From the NCBI RefSeq assembly GCF_000003855.2, contig NW_003101671.1, forward strand, positions 1,544,261 through 1,608,260: DNA of 64,000 bases, given 5' to 3'. A model generated the notes under the pieces. The model was not told where the DNA came from, ran no database searches, and saw only the letters and a program-made list of their open reading frames with translations. The stretch comes from Blastomyces gilchristii SLH14081. Lineage: Eukaryota; Ascomycota; Eurotiomycetes; Onygenales; Ajellomycetaceae. Shown piece after piece: positions 47,171-59,770 of the stretch; the stretch's first letter is position 1; every line of letters begins with the position of its first letter. The translations under genes were made by a program, and so were the position numbers.

Positions 47171-47926
47171 GTGAATGAATAATGGAATCACTGTAAATAA
47201 GTGATAAACTGAAAAAATCAATTATTATATTAATCATGTCACTGATTCTAATCTATATAATCACTAATTCTTAAAACTGTCTCATTTATCAGTATCATTC
47301 TCTATTGAAAATCATGAACACTTCTATCTAAATTCTCTTAAATTGACTGAATCAAGTTTCTTTCATAGTCTTTATTTCTAGTCATGTTACTCTCATTGAC
47401 TATATCACTGAACTTGTGAATTGAGATTTACAAATTTATCATAATCTGAGAGACACTGTCATCAGTTATCTGACATTTAAAAGTTAAGATTTCAGAGTGA
47501 TCAGATGCTGAGTGTTTGAAAGTTTATATAATTATTAATCTCTGAATAAATCTGAGAATCATTTCACTGACTCTAGCTTACTGTTTTAGTGATTATTTCA
47601 TAAGTTCAGAGACTCAGAACACTTATCAGAGTTAGAAGATTAAAGAAGAAGAAGAGAAGAGAATTAGTAGTACTAGTAGAGAGACTGATAAAGATTACAG
47701 AGAAAGAAAGAGAATTATCACTATTAATAGATTTCTTATCACTACTGCTCTTATCAACTGTATTACTGAGAAGTTTAATAATTATTTTAAATTAATTTAT
47801 TATTTCATATATTTCAATGAAAATGTGCTGTACTTTCTCTCTGACACTGTTAGTCAAGTTTATAAGATTCTTTATTATTACTTTTTAATTCTTATAATAA
47901 TTATTAACTAATCTTAAAATCTCTCA

Positions 47927-48466
47927 CTAAACAGTAAGCTTTATATTTTTAATATTTAATTTTATCTTTTCAATAATAATTTTCTTCTTCATATTGATTT
48001 TCTTCTTTTCAATCTTCAATTTGACTCTTTCAATATTTAACTTGATATTCTTAATTTCAAGTTTGACTTTTTCAGCAGAACTGATAGATATATTCAAGAC
48101 TTTTAACATAATAGCTATACTCTTCATTTTTTAATTTTCTGCTTTCTGTCAGTGTATCTTTATTTTCTTGATTTACTTGAATAAATTCTTCACTATCTTC
48201 AGTATGACTGACTTGACAGATTTCTTTATAACTGTTGAGATAGTAAGATAAAACTCATGAGTTCAGACTAGATTTTCAATTTCATCTTTAAATTCATTAG
48301 AGTATATTACACAATCTTTCTTTTTATAATTACAGTTTAAACATAACTTTGTACTTTCTTCAACTTTGTTATAAACAGTATCAATATAACAGAGAAAGAT
48401 ATATAAGATATAATATTCATATATTATTGACTTATCTGACTGATTGAGAGTTTTCAGCCTGATCAC
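47927..48466 (-). pseudogene. Cys-cluster and coiled-coil reading frame, unknown
   Basis: Two open stretches, 48,466-48,263 (67 codons) and 48,127-47,927 (66 codons), are separated by 135 bp and lie in one frame. The first contains a CX2CX6C cluster (CLNCNYKKKDC, about 48,344-48,312), reminiscent of half a fungal zinc cluster or a gag knuckle. The second is a Lys/Glu/Ile-rich coiled coil. No homologue was recognised. The pattern would fit a DNA-binding or gag-like protein; very uncertain. Confidence 0.35.
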
Positions 48467-48534
48467 TGTCTCTTTCTCTTATACTTTTGCAGCTGCTGCA
48501 TGCATACACTTGAGAGTATCACTGATCATTTATA

Positions 48535-48610
48535 CTGCTATTATTGTTATTGTTACTGTTATTATTACTGTTATTAATACTATTATTGATACTGTTGTTA
48601 ATACTGATAC
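48535..48610. repeat. (TATTGT/TACTGT)n microsatellite
   Basis: Irregular trinucleotide-based repeat of ATT, GTT and ACT units between two degenerate frames. Confidence 0.8.
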
Positions 48611-49866
48611 AATGATTCACTGATATTCTTACTGTACTATGCACACACAGTATCTTATATTAGAACTTTTGATTCTTAAAGCTTTCTATTACAACTGACA
48701 GAATACTAATCTTACTAAAGATGAGAAAAGACTGAGTGAGCTGAATAAGCTGATAAATCAATATTTGTATTATGATATGATTGTGAGAAGAAAGAAGAAA
48801 GAAAAGAAATAAAGAATGATAAGTTAATATCTTCTTTATATATATTATTAATTCTTTTATATTACTATGTAATAAATACTTTCATATTTCAGAAGACTTC
48901 TGAACACAATTAATCAGTATATCTGACAGATTTCATTCATATCTTATTTTCAGAATAAATACTTTTTACACAGACTATCATTGAATGAACTACAGCTATT
49001 TTGAATATAAAATCATTTCTATTAATCAGGAAAAAGTGTTTAATATACTGTTAGAAATATATCTACAGAATTTCAGATGAATAAGAAGATTTTCTAATAC
49101 AGTGAAATCAGTGATTCTTCTGCAGTTATAATCATATAAATTTTAGAGAATATGACAATTTTCATCAGTGAATATCAAGACAGATATATTCTAATTATAT
49201 ATATTAAAGTATATATTAACTAATTTATATATAAAACTTATAGAAAACTAAATATATTGAAATAGAAATAGATTATATCAGAACTCTCTGTATCACTAAA
49301 CACTCTACATCACAGGCCTGTCTTTTGTTAAAAGTGTATCTAAAAATTTTATCTTTTTTCACATCTTCTTCTATGCATCTTTTATCATATATTTTTTTTT
49401 AACTGTCAAAGTATTCTGAATTATCTCTGTAAAATCATCTCTGATAATTTATCAATATTCAGAAACATCACTTATAAGATCTCAAAATGTCACAATATCT
49501 TGTCATTGTAGCATAGCTCTGATGGAATTTTTATTTATATCAGCATCATCAAATATTTTGACTTGAGTTGTCAGATTTGTATATATCTCTATTTTTCAGA
49601 ATCAGTTTCTTGTTTCTCAGTCTGATGTTTTTTAAACTGATGTTAACTTACATTTCATATATCATTGTTCTCACTCAGAGAATCAATTAAAGTCAATGAT
49701 TTCTCACACTCAGTAAAAAATCAAGAAGAACTTTTCAGCAGTAAATAAATCACAAAAATAGTCAAAGATTATCAACTCTTTATAGCAGTTATACAATTCA
49801 ATTATTACTGAACTTTCTCTGCTTTTTATCTTCTCTTATTAAACATGATTCTATATTAATAAATGG

Positions 49867-50112
49867 TTAGCTAAGTTGATCAGACAAGTTTTGATATCTC
49901 ACTAAAAAGTTGATATATTTCAGCAGAGATTTAAGATATCTCATTGAGAGTTTATTATATCTCACTGAAAGTTTGTTATATTTCAGTAGAGATTTAAGAT
50001 ATTGTGCTGAAAGATCAAGATATCTCATCAGAGACTTAATATATCTCATTAAAAAGTTGAGATTCTTACTAAGATCTGAAATACTGAAAATACTTATCTT
50101 CATTTCTTTCAA
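49867..50112 (-). repeat. 21-bp tandem repeat encoding Tyr-containing heptads
   Basis: About nine units of 21 bp. On the minus strand they read as heptads such as LMRYIKS, LLKYNKL, SVRYNKL; on the plus strand as FSRDLRY, LIESLLY, LTESLLY. Both frames are open through the repeat (81 and 127 codons). A repeat unit of exactly seven codons suggests selection for a coiled coil in the parent gene. Which strand is the true coding strand is unclear. Confidence 0.6.
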
Positions 50113-50789
50113 TGTTCTTGACTTTCATGTCTTTATTGTATCAAGCATTGTAATTCAGCTTGATGAGAATATGTATAAGATTTTATCCTTTATTTTCATC
50201 ATCTCTGTAACTGTCTTGTTCAGATTGTTCTTTAAGAATGTAAGAAAATACATTCATCTGATTTCAATACAGAGCTTTTATTCTGTCAGCTGAATTTTCT
50301 TCTCATACACTTCTGCATCTGAGTGCTGAATTCAGTGACATCTCTTTGACAGATCACTGAATATCAGAAATGAATTTGATTTCTTATCTGTCTGATATTT
50401 TTCCTTGATGTCATTATGTTCATTCTATGATACAGATATATCAATATATGATTTCTTTTGAAATCAGTGATTTGTCTCAGTAAACCTATCAGATGAGAGA
50501 GTTCAGAGAGATCTATTAAACTGAGATCTATGATCATACTTATTTTCAGAATTTTGATAGAATTTTCATAGTATTCTGATAAAATAATCAGCTACTTGCA
50601 GAAATATAATAAAGAAAGTATAATTATTAATATTAAGATAATGTTTATCACTGATTGCAGCTTATATTAATATATCTCTTTTCAGTAATTCAATCTTATC
50701 TCTTTATTTTATCAAGATCACTTATTCACTTCATTCATATCTTTTCAACTACACAACTTTTTTCTATAAATCATATCAGAAAGCAAAAT

Positions 50790-52443
50790 GTCATATCTGT
50801 TTAATTGAAATTTAAAACACTATCTACTCTCCGTCTCTAGACAAGAATTCAGAAATAATCAATTGAAATTTCAACATCAGAGTCTCTCTTCTCTGAAAAC
50901 TGTAAATGAAGATTTCACTGATAGTGATTCAGACAATGATGCTCTCAGTGAAGAAGTATTACTATTCTCAGTAAGTTTATCACTTTTGATGTCTCTATTA
51001 TTATAAAAACTAATATTCTCTAAAGACAGAGTTATATAATGAGAATGCTGCTGATAATATTGAGTATATTAAGTGACTTTTGAAAGCAGCTGCTGAGAAG
51101 AATATTCTTAAAAATGATGATTAAGACAATTCTGATGAGTCAGTTACTGATAATATTAAAATATCAGCTGGTGATGCTATTGCTGTTACTATTACTGATT
51201 AATTTATTAATTCTGATTCAGTAATTAATATATCTCATAAACACAGTAACTTTGAAATAAATTCATTTATTCTGACAATGAGACTCTGAGCTAAAGAGTC
51301 AGATATTTTCTAAAAAAACTACAAATCACTACTGTAAATTCTGTGTTTATTGAAGAATACATTGCTGATAAACCTACTCTCTAAAGATCTATTAACTCTG
51401 AAAAAGTAATACAGAGCATAATTTCTGATTTTGTCAGTTAAGAAAACCTTAATTTCAATAGTATTATCAATGTAAATACTAACTCTGAGTTCTGCTCAGA
51501 AAAACCTCACTGAATTCTTCATAAGATTACTCTACTTTTAAAATCTGATTTTCTTGATATCTACTCTTCTCAAATCCCCAACTTTTCAGTGACAAATGTA
51601 TATAGAAATGACAGAAATTGTCAACAATCTCACAGAGTTATGATAATCTCACAGTTAGAGAGGCTCAGTCAAATATTATTCTAATAACTTTATATAATAT
51701 TCATTAAATAAACCTATTTTTTCTTCTGATTTTATTTGATATCAGTGTGAGAATCTCAAATGCTTTTATAAATCAGAGTTAAATGATATATCTTATATTA
51801 AGAGAGTATATTTTATCAGATATGATCACTGATATTCAGATATGAAATCTTATATAATAGTTCTGAAAGTTCAAGAAGCTGTTTACTATACTCTGCAGAC
51901 TATACAAAGATTACTGTTCTTAAATTCATTATTTAGTCTCTTCAAAATAATCACAATGAAGAATAAGATAAAATATATCTTAATTATTCAAGTTCTTGAT
52001 CAACTTAATATTTATATAAGTACAGTATTTGAATTGAGTTTTGATCTATCAGTATATAAGAGTCAAGATCAGTATTTTCTTCACTGAGTCATGAGAATTA
52101 AAACTGAAGTTATTAAGATATAATTATATTGTAAATCTTCACTGATTCAGACTGAGTTAAAAATTGTGACATATGATTAAGATCTTTTGAAAAGTATATT
52201 TTACTCTAATATACAAGTTATTTCTCTGTTATATCAATTATTTATTGATGAATTTAATTTATATTAAAATATATACTGAAGCTTAATGAGTTTTTATATA
52301 ATTTCTACACTAAATGCTGTTGAGCACTTGAAGTGAAACAATATTTTTACTCTAATCTTTGATTCTTATAATATCAATTTTTCTGACACTGTTACTGTAT
52401 TATCACATGACTTATTTATATTAAATTATAAGAGAGTTATGAT
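50790..52443 (+). pseudogene. tnp2/CACTA-like transposase relic, 5' part
   Basis: A plus-strand coding relic begins with a possible C2 finger start (KCHICL, about 50,786) and an acidic segment NEDFTDSDSDNDALSEE near 50,920. A plausible intron follows (about 50,980-51,032, with an AAACTAAT branch-like site). Later segments about 51,730-52,430 include FTLIFDSYNINFSDTVT just before the LINE-2 insertion. The general layout (a 'GP...D' block followed, after the break, by a GDMPQQ-like and Cys-pair block) resembles tnp2-type transposases of fungal CACTA-like (Plavaka) elements. Assignment rests on remembered family pattern and not on an alignment. Confidence 0.45.
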
Positions 52444-54528
52444 GATTATTATTATTATTATTATTCTTCAATTATAGATGTATACAGTCAGAGACTATAA
52501 CATCTACCTGAGAACCTTTAGATCTCAGAGTTTTTCCTATATCTATAGAGTCAACTATTATACATTTATCAATTTCAGATATGCAAAATCGGAAAATTCC
52601 AGCTCAGAATACAAAAACTGTTTACAAACTGCAGTAATTCAACATCTTCTGATACTTTGAAACCATTTGAAAATATCATGACAAAGGAAAAGAGAACATA
52701 GTCTTAAAGATAGACACATTAAATAGATAGATAGAAAGAAACAGAAAGAAACAAGTACAGTAAAGAGAGACTATAACAAAATAAAATTATTAAAAGATAG
52801 TATATAGCTGTTTTAACAGACTATATCTAATCAATTTCCACCTCTTCATATTCAGATACTTCTGAATTCAGTCATTTTCTTATAGCTGCTTAAGTTTCTG
52901 ATATAAAGTCTATTAAGTATTTAATTTCTATCTCAGTTAAGAATAAGAATCTCATATTTAATTGATTTAAATCATACTTCTTCTTTAATCTGACTCTGAG
53001 ACTATTGTATAATGCACAATGCATTACAATATACTCAGGATTTTCATTTGCATTGCAGAATGAGCACTCTGTTGAATCAAATCTATCATCAAATCTTTGT
53101 ATGTAGAATTTGAAATAATCATGTCTTAGTTTCAGCTGAATTATAGATGAGAATATTTTCTTTTTACATTTAATTAAACAAGATTTTCACTTTGATTTTG
53201 TCTCAAATCTTGAATAATATATGCTCTTCTTTTGTTTCTGTCAGCTTTCATTTCACTTGTTTAAACAAGGTTCTTTTATCTTTCTCTTTATAAAAGATCA
53301 GAACACTGTTTTTTGAATAGATCTGATTAATTCTAAACTCTTTTTTACAGCTAAATCAGTCAATTCATTATCATGAATATTCATATGAGCAGGAATTCAA
53401 TGCAGATGAATTATCAGTTTTGATGTTCTTCTCTTTTGAATTTTCAAAACAAAGTTTAAAATCAGTTCAAGATTCATTTGATTATTATGAATCTGACTAT
53501 TTCTAAGTCTTTTTAAAGCAGCTTGACTATCAGAGAATATTCATGCCTCTTTCAAACTATTTCCTCTTTTATGAGATTTTATTTCAATGAGTTTGAAAGC
53601 TTTCACTATTGCAAATACTTCAGCATCAAAGACTTCAGATTCACAGTCTAAATTTCAGAAATCTGAGATAAAATTGATATTATCTTCAGTATAAGCAATG
53701 CCTGTATCTAATCTATTCAAATTCTCATTTTTTGAGTCATCTCAGTAAATCAGAATAGAGTCTTTTATATTGATTGTAGAGATCTTCTTCAAATGCTGTT
53801 CATATTCTCTCTCTTTAGATAGTTCACTTACTTATAAGTCTATGAGAGATTTCAGCCTTTCTTTTCAGAGAGATATCTTCTCATGATCAATTTTCTCAAC
53901 ATTTAATGAAGAAAATTGATTTTTAATAAGTGAACATAGTCTATACAGTTGAGAGAACATTTTCTTTAAAGTATTATTCTCATTTCAATCAAGAAATCTA
54001 TTTCAATTCAATTCATTTCCTGAGTTAACTGATGAAAATGAAGAAAAGACTCTTTCTCTGATTATATGATTTGAGCTCATCTTCATGACTCTCAGATCAT
54101 AGTTTATACAGGTCTTTTCAAATTGAATAGCAGGAGGTGGAATTGAAGCTTCAATTTCCATTGCTTTAATAGAAGATGATTTGAATGCTCTCAGAATTCT
54201 TCTCAAAGCTCTGTTTTATAGACTTTGAAAGAGTTCAGTAAAGTTACCTTGTTTGTTTCATTAAACTTGAACTTTATAATCAGCTACTGAGATAATACAG
54301 GCTATGTATAATTATCTCATAGGCTGAAAGAATAGACCTCTCTCAGTATTTGATAGTCTGATTATACTATTCAGTAGTCTCTCTGCCTTGATGATTCCTT
54401 GTTGAATATGATATTTAAAATTCAACTTGGAGTTTAATCATACTTCTAGTCATTTGACATTCAAACTGGGTTTAATCTCTTTATTCAAAAGAGTTAGACT
54501 TAGTTCTTTCTCATTAAACCTGAGAAAA
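52444..54528 (-). mobile_element. 5'-truncated LINE (LINE-2), 2.1 kb
   Basis: Matches LINE-1 from the 3' tail (4,795) to about 6,870, i.e. the end of reverse transcriptase, RNase H and the 3' end. It has an (AAT)n tail at 52,444-52,472 and flanking 13-bp copies AGAGTTATGAT(G/A)A (52,433-52,445; 54,528-54,540). 5' truncation is typical of incomplete LINE reverse transcription. It interrupts the transposase relic, whose frame resumes at 54,541. Confidence 0.9.
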
Positions 54529-54540
54529 GAGTTATGATAA

Positions 54541-56450
54541 ATATCAGTGAAGAAAAGATAAGAATTATTATATCTTATATTACATTTCTTAAAGATATGC
54601 TGCAGTAAAATAGTAATACAGAGATCAAAGAATTAACTGTAAGAAGATTATACTGAAGCTGCTTTATTAATGATAAAAATCAGCTGAATCTGAACTATAA
54701 TCTATATAATAACAGTTAATTTCACTATTATATATAATATCTTCAGTCTAAACTGAATAATCTGTCAAATTTCATACACAGAGAATAAATGTGTTCAGAG
54801 TAGAGTATAACAGTATAGACAGTGTCTCTTTTTCAAATATAATTAAGTTTGAATTTAATGTTCTTTTTTTCTTCTGATTCATACTATAGTGAGTTTACTA
54901 AAATATCAGAAATTTTATACTTATTACTGATCTGTTCTGTCTTATTACTATATAATTAGCTAGAATACTTCTAAATATTGCAGATATTTTCTTTTTCTTA
55001 TAATTAAAATTATTTTCAGTTACTAATTACTCATCTTAAGAAGTATTAACTTCAGAAGTATATCTAAGTCTTAATTATTATATCTCTTATCTTATAATAT
55101 GAGCTTAGAGAGAAATGACTTAGTTCAGTAATTAAGTAGATTATTTCTATAATATTTTCAGCAGTAAATCAATCACTTATTAATCTTATTATTCAGATAT
55201 ATACAGCTATTATAAGAAGTAATAGTCTATTATTATCTCAATCACTGAGAGAAAATAATTCTGAAGTAATTTATTAAATTATACTGAGAGTCTGCTGATA
55301 ACTATAATTTCTTATTAAAGCAGCAGTCAGAGCAGCAGTAATATTTAAGTTATCTTAAGCTGATTCAGTTATTAATTATCAATTATTTTCTGCTTTAATT
55401 ATAAGCACTGTCATCATATATATCAGTGATTATATAAAAAAAGTAAAGCTTATATAGTATATAAAGAGACAGCTGAATATATATATTAATTTACACTATA
55501 TTAAGTAGATTAAAGAATATATAGTATTCAATAACTATAATATTCTGATAGAAGAGAATAAGTATTAAGACTATAAAAATCTAGTGCAGTGACTAAATTA
55601 TTAAGATATAAAAAAAACACTACTCTTATAGAAGAGCTTTCACTGAACTTTATAACTAGTATTAAGAGATTTCTTTAACAGCTCTGATATATATCTGATA
55701 CAGAAAATTCAAGATTTATATACAGTTTACTCAGTACTATTCAATAATCTACTAAGAATAAATATAGAAGCTGAAGATAAGAATAATAATTTACTGAACT
55801 ACTCTATTAAGTTAAAGTTAATAAAAGATTATATTACTCTGAAGATTTTTAATTATCTATTATTAAACAAGATATCAGAGAAAGTTAATATATAATTTAT
55901 AAATCTCTTCAAGCTTAAATTACTTCATTTATTTCTTAATAAGCTATAAGAATTCTATGATACTGATTAAAATAAACTCTTAGTTTTAAAATCAGATCAC
56001 TGTTTAATATTTTTCTATAATAAGTTAATATTCTCAGTTTAATATATCTATTCAATCAATCAATTAATTAATTAATTAATCAGTTATTAACTTACTAATA
56101 TATAAATTAGAAATTGTATTTATCAAATCTCTCTTATAAAAGAGAATATTATTCAATATTAAAAAGCAGAGCTTGACTGAATTATAATTATATTTATTTA
56201 TAAAATAAAAGAAGTTAAGTGAATTTTCTTTACACTTATTTCTCTATATTATATTATATATAATTATCTACTGAATCTGCTGATTTTATAAGAGAATTCT
56301 AACAATTACACTATTATTGAACTGCTGATAATTTGAAAGACAGTATTATATAACATTCTGATACAGAATAATGATGAAAATGATGATTATTTAGTATATA
56401 AGTCTCAGATAATAAGATATTTATATTATAATTGAGATATCTCATTTCTT
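54541..56450 (+). pseudogene. tnp2/CACTA-like transposase relic, 3' part
   Basis: Continuation after LINE-2. Segments include ITFLKDMLQ and a Cys at about 54,570-54,670, then LFSVTNYSS (about 55,015) and YKNLVQ with an LLL-rich stretch (about 55,565-55,640). Fungal CACTA-like transposases carry a conserved 'GEDKHR...NH...E..LLL' block at this distance from the GDMPQQ block. Frame is degenerate with many stops to about 56,450. Confidence 0.4.
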
Positions 56451-56689
56451 TAGATAGAATAGATAGTTAATAAATAGTAGTCATTGTACTGAGTAATAGA
56501 TAACTAACTTGCTTAATAGTATTGATTTCACTGACAGAACAGTATACAGTGTCTTGTAGTATCTTAGTAGTATTCTGATAATGATATCTGTCAATTACAT
56601 GATTACTGAGTAGTGTTATGATGATATTAGAAAGTTCTGCACTATCTCAACATTATCTTGACATTTAATATTCAGAAACATGTCACTGA
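56451..56689. other. AT-rich border of the transposon block
   Basis: AT-rich DNA without recognisable coding. CAGTAATCATG and CACTACTC words (minus strand, about 56,600-56,623) faintly resemble CACTGAGTCATAAATCATAG at 47,151, a possible but weak CACTA-type terminus. Confidence 0.35.
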
Positions 56690-58621
56690 ATATAATGATG
56701 GAACATGTGTTACAATCAGCAACATGTGACATGGGTGGAATGGTGGATCCATGGTGTAATCACCGTAAATTAACCCTACGTTCTTCTCATATGGATATAT
56801 CTGGCCTCCGCCACATCCCTCAAGTGTTCAAATTCTTAGTGATGATTCTTGTATGTGGTGTTTCCTACGTGTTCAATTTCTTGTGTGTGTGTGTTTGTGT
56901 GTATGTCTATTCTTGTTGTGATTCTTATTCTTGTGATTATTATTATTGTGTTACTTTTATTTTGAACTTCCATGATGAATGAATGATGAATAATAATGAT
57001 GATGAGAAGAGATAAGGTGAAAAATTATGATGATTTGAAGGAGTAGGTCTAGAGTGAAGTATGAATAACAAAAATGACATAGTTACATAGTTAACATCAA
57101 GACTTCAATGTTTTGCATTCTTGCGTAGACATAGTCATCATAGTCATCATAGCCACAGGCCCTGGCTCGAATGGCCGAATGGTCCTGTTTTGAAGCTGCA
57201 ACAAGTTATACCAGCGTAGATGAAGAGACGAGACGCATTAAGAATTTTTCCCCCAATCAGCAGGATGTTTTCAGCCAAGTAAGAATATGATATGAGGAGA
57301 AGGGTTGCAAATTATGTGTTTGTTTCAAAAGTACTCCGTAAAGGAAAAGGAAAGAGAAAAAAAAATCTTTTGAAACCAGAAATTTTTGTTCAAGAATGAG
57401 CCCGCGGCCATGGCAGAGAGATACACATGGGGGTGTTTCGAAACAGGGATATCAAACCGTGAGTTAGCTTTCATTGAAGAGGCATGGCATGGGTATATAT
57501 ATGGATAGTATGTTCGAGAGACGGGTATAACATGTTTAAAGAACGAGCTGGATGGGACCAATGGCATGAGGTCGGAGCAGTGTCATAGCTCTTAAGGGAA
57601 TAATCCGTATCAAGACTGGAGATTCAGCTTATTACTTAGGATATGGAGCGGGATGGTTGCAAGTTAACAATGTAGCGGATGTTGCAGTCTAGTACATACA
57701 AGTCATGGTTGGGCTAGAGCAAGAGTCAACCAGGCGCCGCGCTCGATATAAATACACAAAAGAGGATGAATGGATGAATGAATGAATGAATGAGGCAATG
57801 GGGATTTGGCAAAAACTATCAAAATAAAAACATGGTTGAGTGCTGAGGAATTGAAACTTCGGGTGTAGTTAAATAGTCCAATTTTGTTTCATCTCAACAT
57901 GGCAACAAGAGCAGCTCTCTTCTGAGAGAAGTGCGCAGGGTCAAGTTGTCTAACCAACTAAAAACTAACTGCCTGGAGGTACATACAAGCAGAAGCATCA
58001 CTACGATGGTGAGTTAGATTAAAGGGCGTGCAGAAGAGAGGCAGCTAGCAGGGTGACTGTTTAGTGTACTTGAACTTGACACGAGCATTATTACATGTGG
58101 GACTAACATGAAGAAATATCTCTGGGGGCAGAGAGAGAGAGAGAAATGTACCAACTGTAACAGTAGCACACAGCTAGCAAACTGGGGAAGAATAAAGAAC
58201 AGGGGAATATTTATGGCAAAGAAAGAAAGAAAGAGAGAAAGAGAGAAAGAGAGAGAGCGCGCATTGATGAAAGGTGGCGGAGAACATTGAAAGAGTAATT
58301 ATTAGAATACGAGATATTCAGAAATCAAAATATATATAAGATGGAAAAATGGAAATTCAAATTAAATACATATATCAGAGTTAAATGTTCTTGATGTGTT
58401 GTGTAACCAATATATTATATTATATTTTATTTTATATTTGCAGGCTGATTATCATTGCCACTGCTGGATATAGAAGACAAAGAGGAAAACAGAAACAATT
58501 TATTGTGATCAAATTCAAAACACCTTTCAGCATTTTTCTGCCCGCCGCGGACGTTCGGCAAGCCCAAGCAGCCTTTTTTTATGATGCTTAGCCCCAGGGC
58601 CAACGAAAGACTTTTTTTTTC

Positions 58622-58623
<2 letters not shown>

Positions 58624-58660
<37 letters not shown>
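58624..58660. repeat. Poly-T tract (37 T)
   Basis: Long homopolymer in the LARP upstream region. A poly-A tract lies 1.07 kb downstream (59,728-59,768), so the two could pair as an inverted repeat. Lengths are likely imprecise in any assembly. Confidence 0.9.
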
Positions 58661-58664
<4 letters not shown>

Positions 58665-59726
58665 CGTCCACACTTCACTACTCTCGGCTTAAATTTTAAT
58701 TTCGTTGGAGCCGTGTGTTTTTTTCTCTCTCTCTCCTCTTGTCCTCTTCTCCTTGTTCAACCCGCAATCCTCCTCTTTTGCCTGCCCTTACTTGGCATTT
58801 CCCCCCTCACACTTCCCCCTCCCCCAAAATTCTTCACTTTTCTTCCCCATTTTATATTATATTATATTTTATTTCTTTATTTGATTCCCTAAAAAAATTA
58901 AAATAAAAAAAGAAAAACCAAGCCCGTCTTCTTTTCCGTCCTATGTCTTTCAGTGTGCTAAACTCGCTATTGTCGCTGCTGTGGGCAATATAACTATAGT
59001 GTGTGTGTGTGTGTGTGTGTATATGTGAAGGTTTCGTCCTTTTTGCCTGTTGTCCCGAATCTCTCCACCAAACGAATTAGTTCCTTTTTTTTTTTTTCAA
59101 CTTTTTTCCCTTTTTTTCTTCCTCTCAACTTGACAACATCCCGCACTCCTTCAGCTCTCCAACCTCCAACACAACCCCCTCCCTCCCTCCCCCAGACAAC
59201 AGCAACTTCATCAACGACAGGCTTGCACCTCCAAATAGTCAGATAGCCGCTCAATTCGCCGTCTGTCTTGTCTCAACGTCGTTGCGTGGCTGCAAGCTCG
59301 TCCTCGATTTCGCCCTCACGCACTTCAATCCTCCTCGTCTGTCTGGACGTCGTCGCTTGTCGTCGCGTGGGACTCTCTCTTCTTGGTGGGCTGGCTGGCT
59401 CTTGGTGACCAAAGGGGACAAAACAAATAAAAATAAAAATAAAAATAAAAATAAAAATAAAAAAAACAAACCAGAGAGGCCTTCTTCCCCTTCAATCGCG
59501 CTTCCTTTCGGGGCGTTTCACCAAAAAAAGGAGATCGTCCGGACAAAGCCCACAGCGCTTTTTTTTCTTCGGGATACTCATCACAACACAAACCATTTCG
59601 ACCCTCCATCCTTCCCTGTCTTTACGGGTGTCCTGTGTTGCTGTTTATCAAAAAAGTACGTGTGTTTCGGTTGTTGCGATCGCACTCTCTATCCTATCCA
59701 TCGCCTCTCCTCCAACATCCACACAC

Positions 59727-59727
<1 letters not shown>

Positions 59728-59768
<41 letters not shown>
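59728..59768. repeat. Poly-A tract (41 A)
   Basis: Homopolymer about 600 bp before the LARP start codon, probably in the promoter or 5' UTR. Confidence 0.9.

Positions 59769-59770
<2 letters not shown>

Larger units (their letters stand above)
47171..50760. other. Unrecognised AT-rich, degenerate sequence
   Basis: 3.6 kb with strong decay. Partial frames include, on the plus strand at about 48,640-48,820, a Leu/Lys-rich segment (KRLSELNKLINQYLYYD) and, on the minus strand, a Cys-containing/coiled-coil frame (47,900-48,466) and a heptad repeat (49,867-50,112). No family was recognised. It may be the 5' part or accessory gene of the transposase-bearing element that follows, which is inference from adjacency only. 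Confidence 0.5.

Noticed and set aside
49867..50112. CRISPR array
   Set aside because: The 21-bp units are contiguous without spacers, in a fungal setting.
56680..56982. 100-codon frame with CVCVCVYVY
   Set aside because: Driven by a GT repeat; no domain.
57325..57567. 80-codon minus-strand frame
   Set aside because: No recognisable domain, start context or intron structure; taken as chance.
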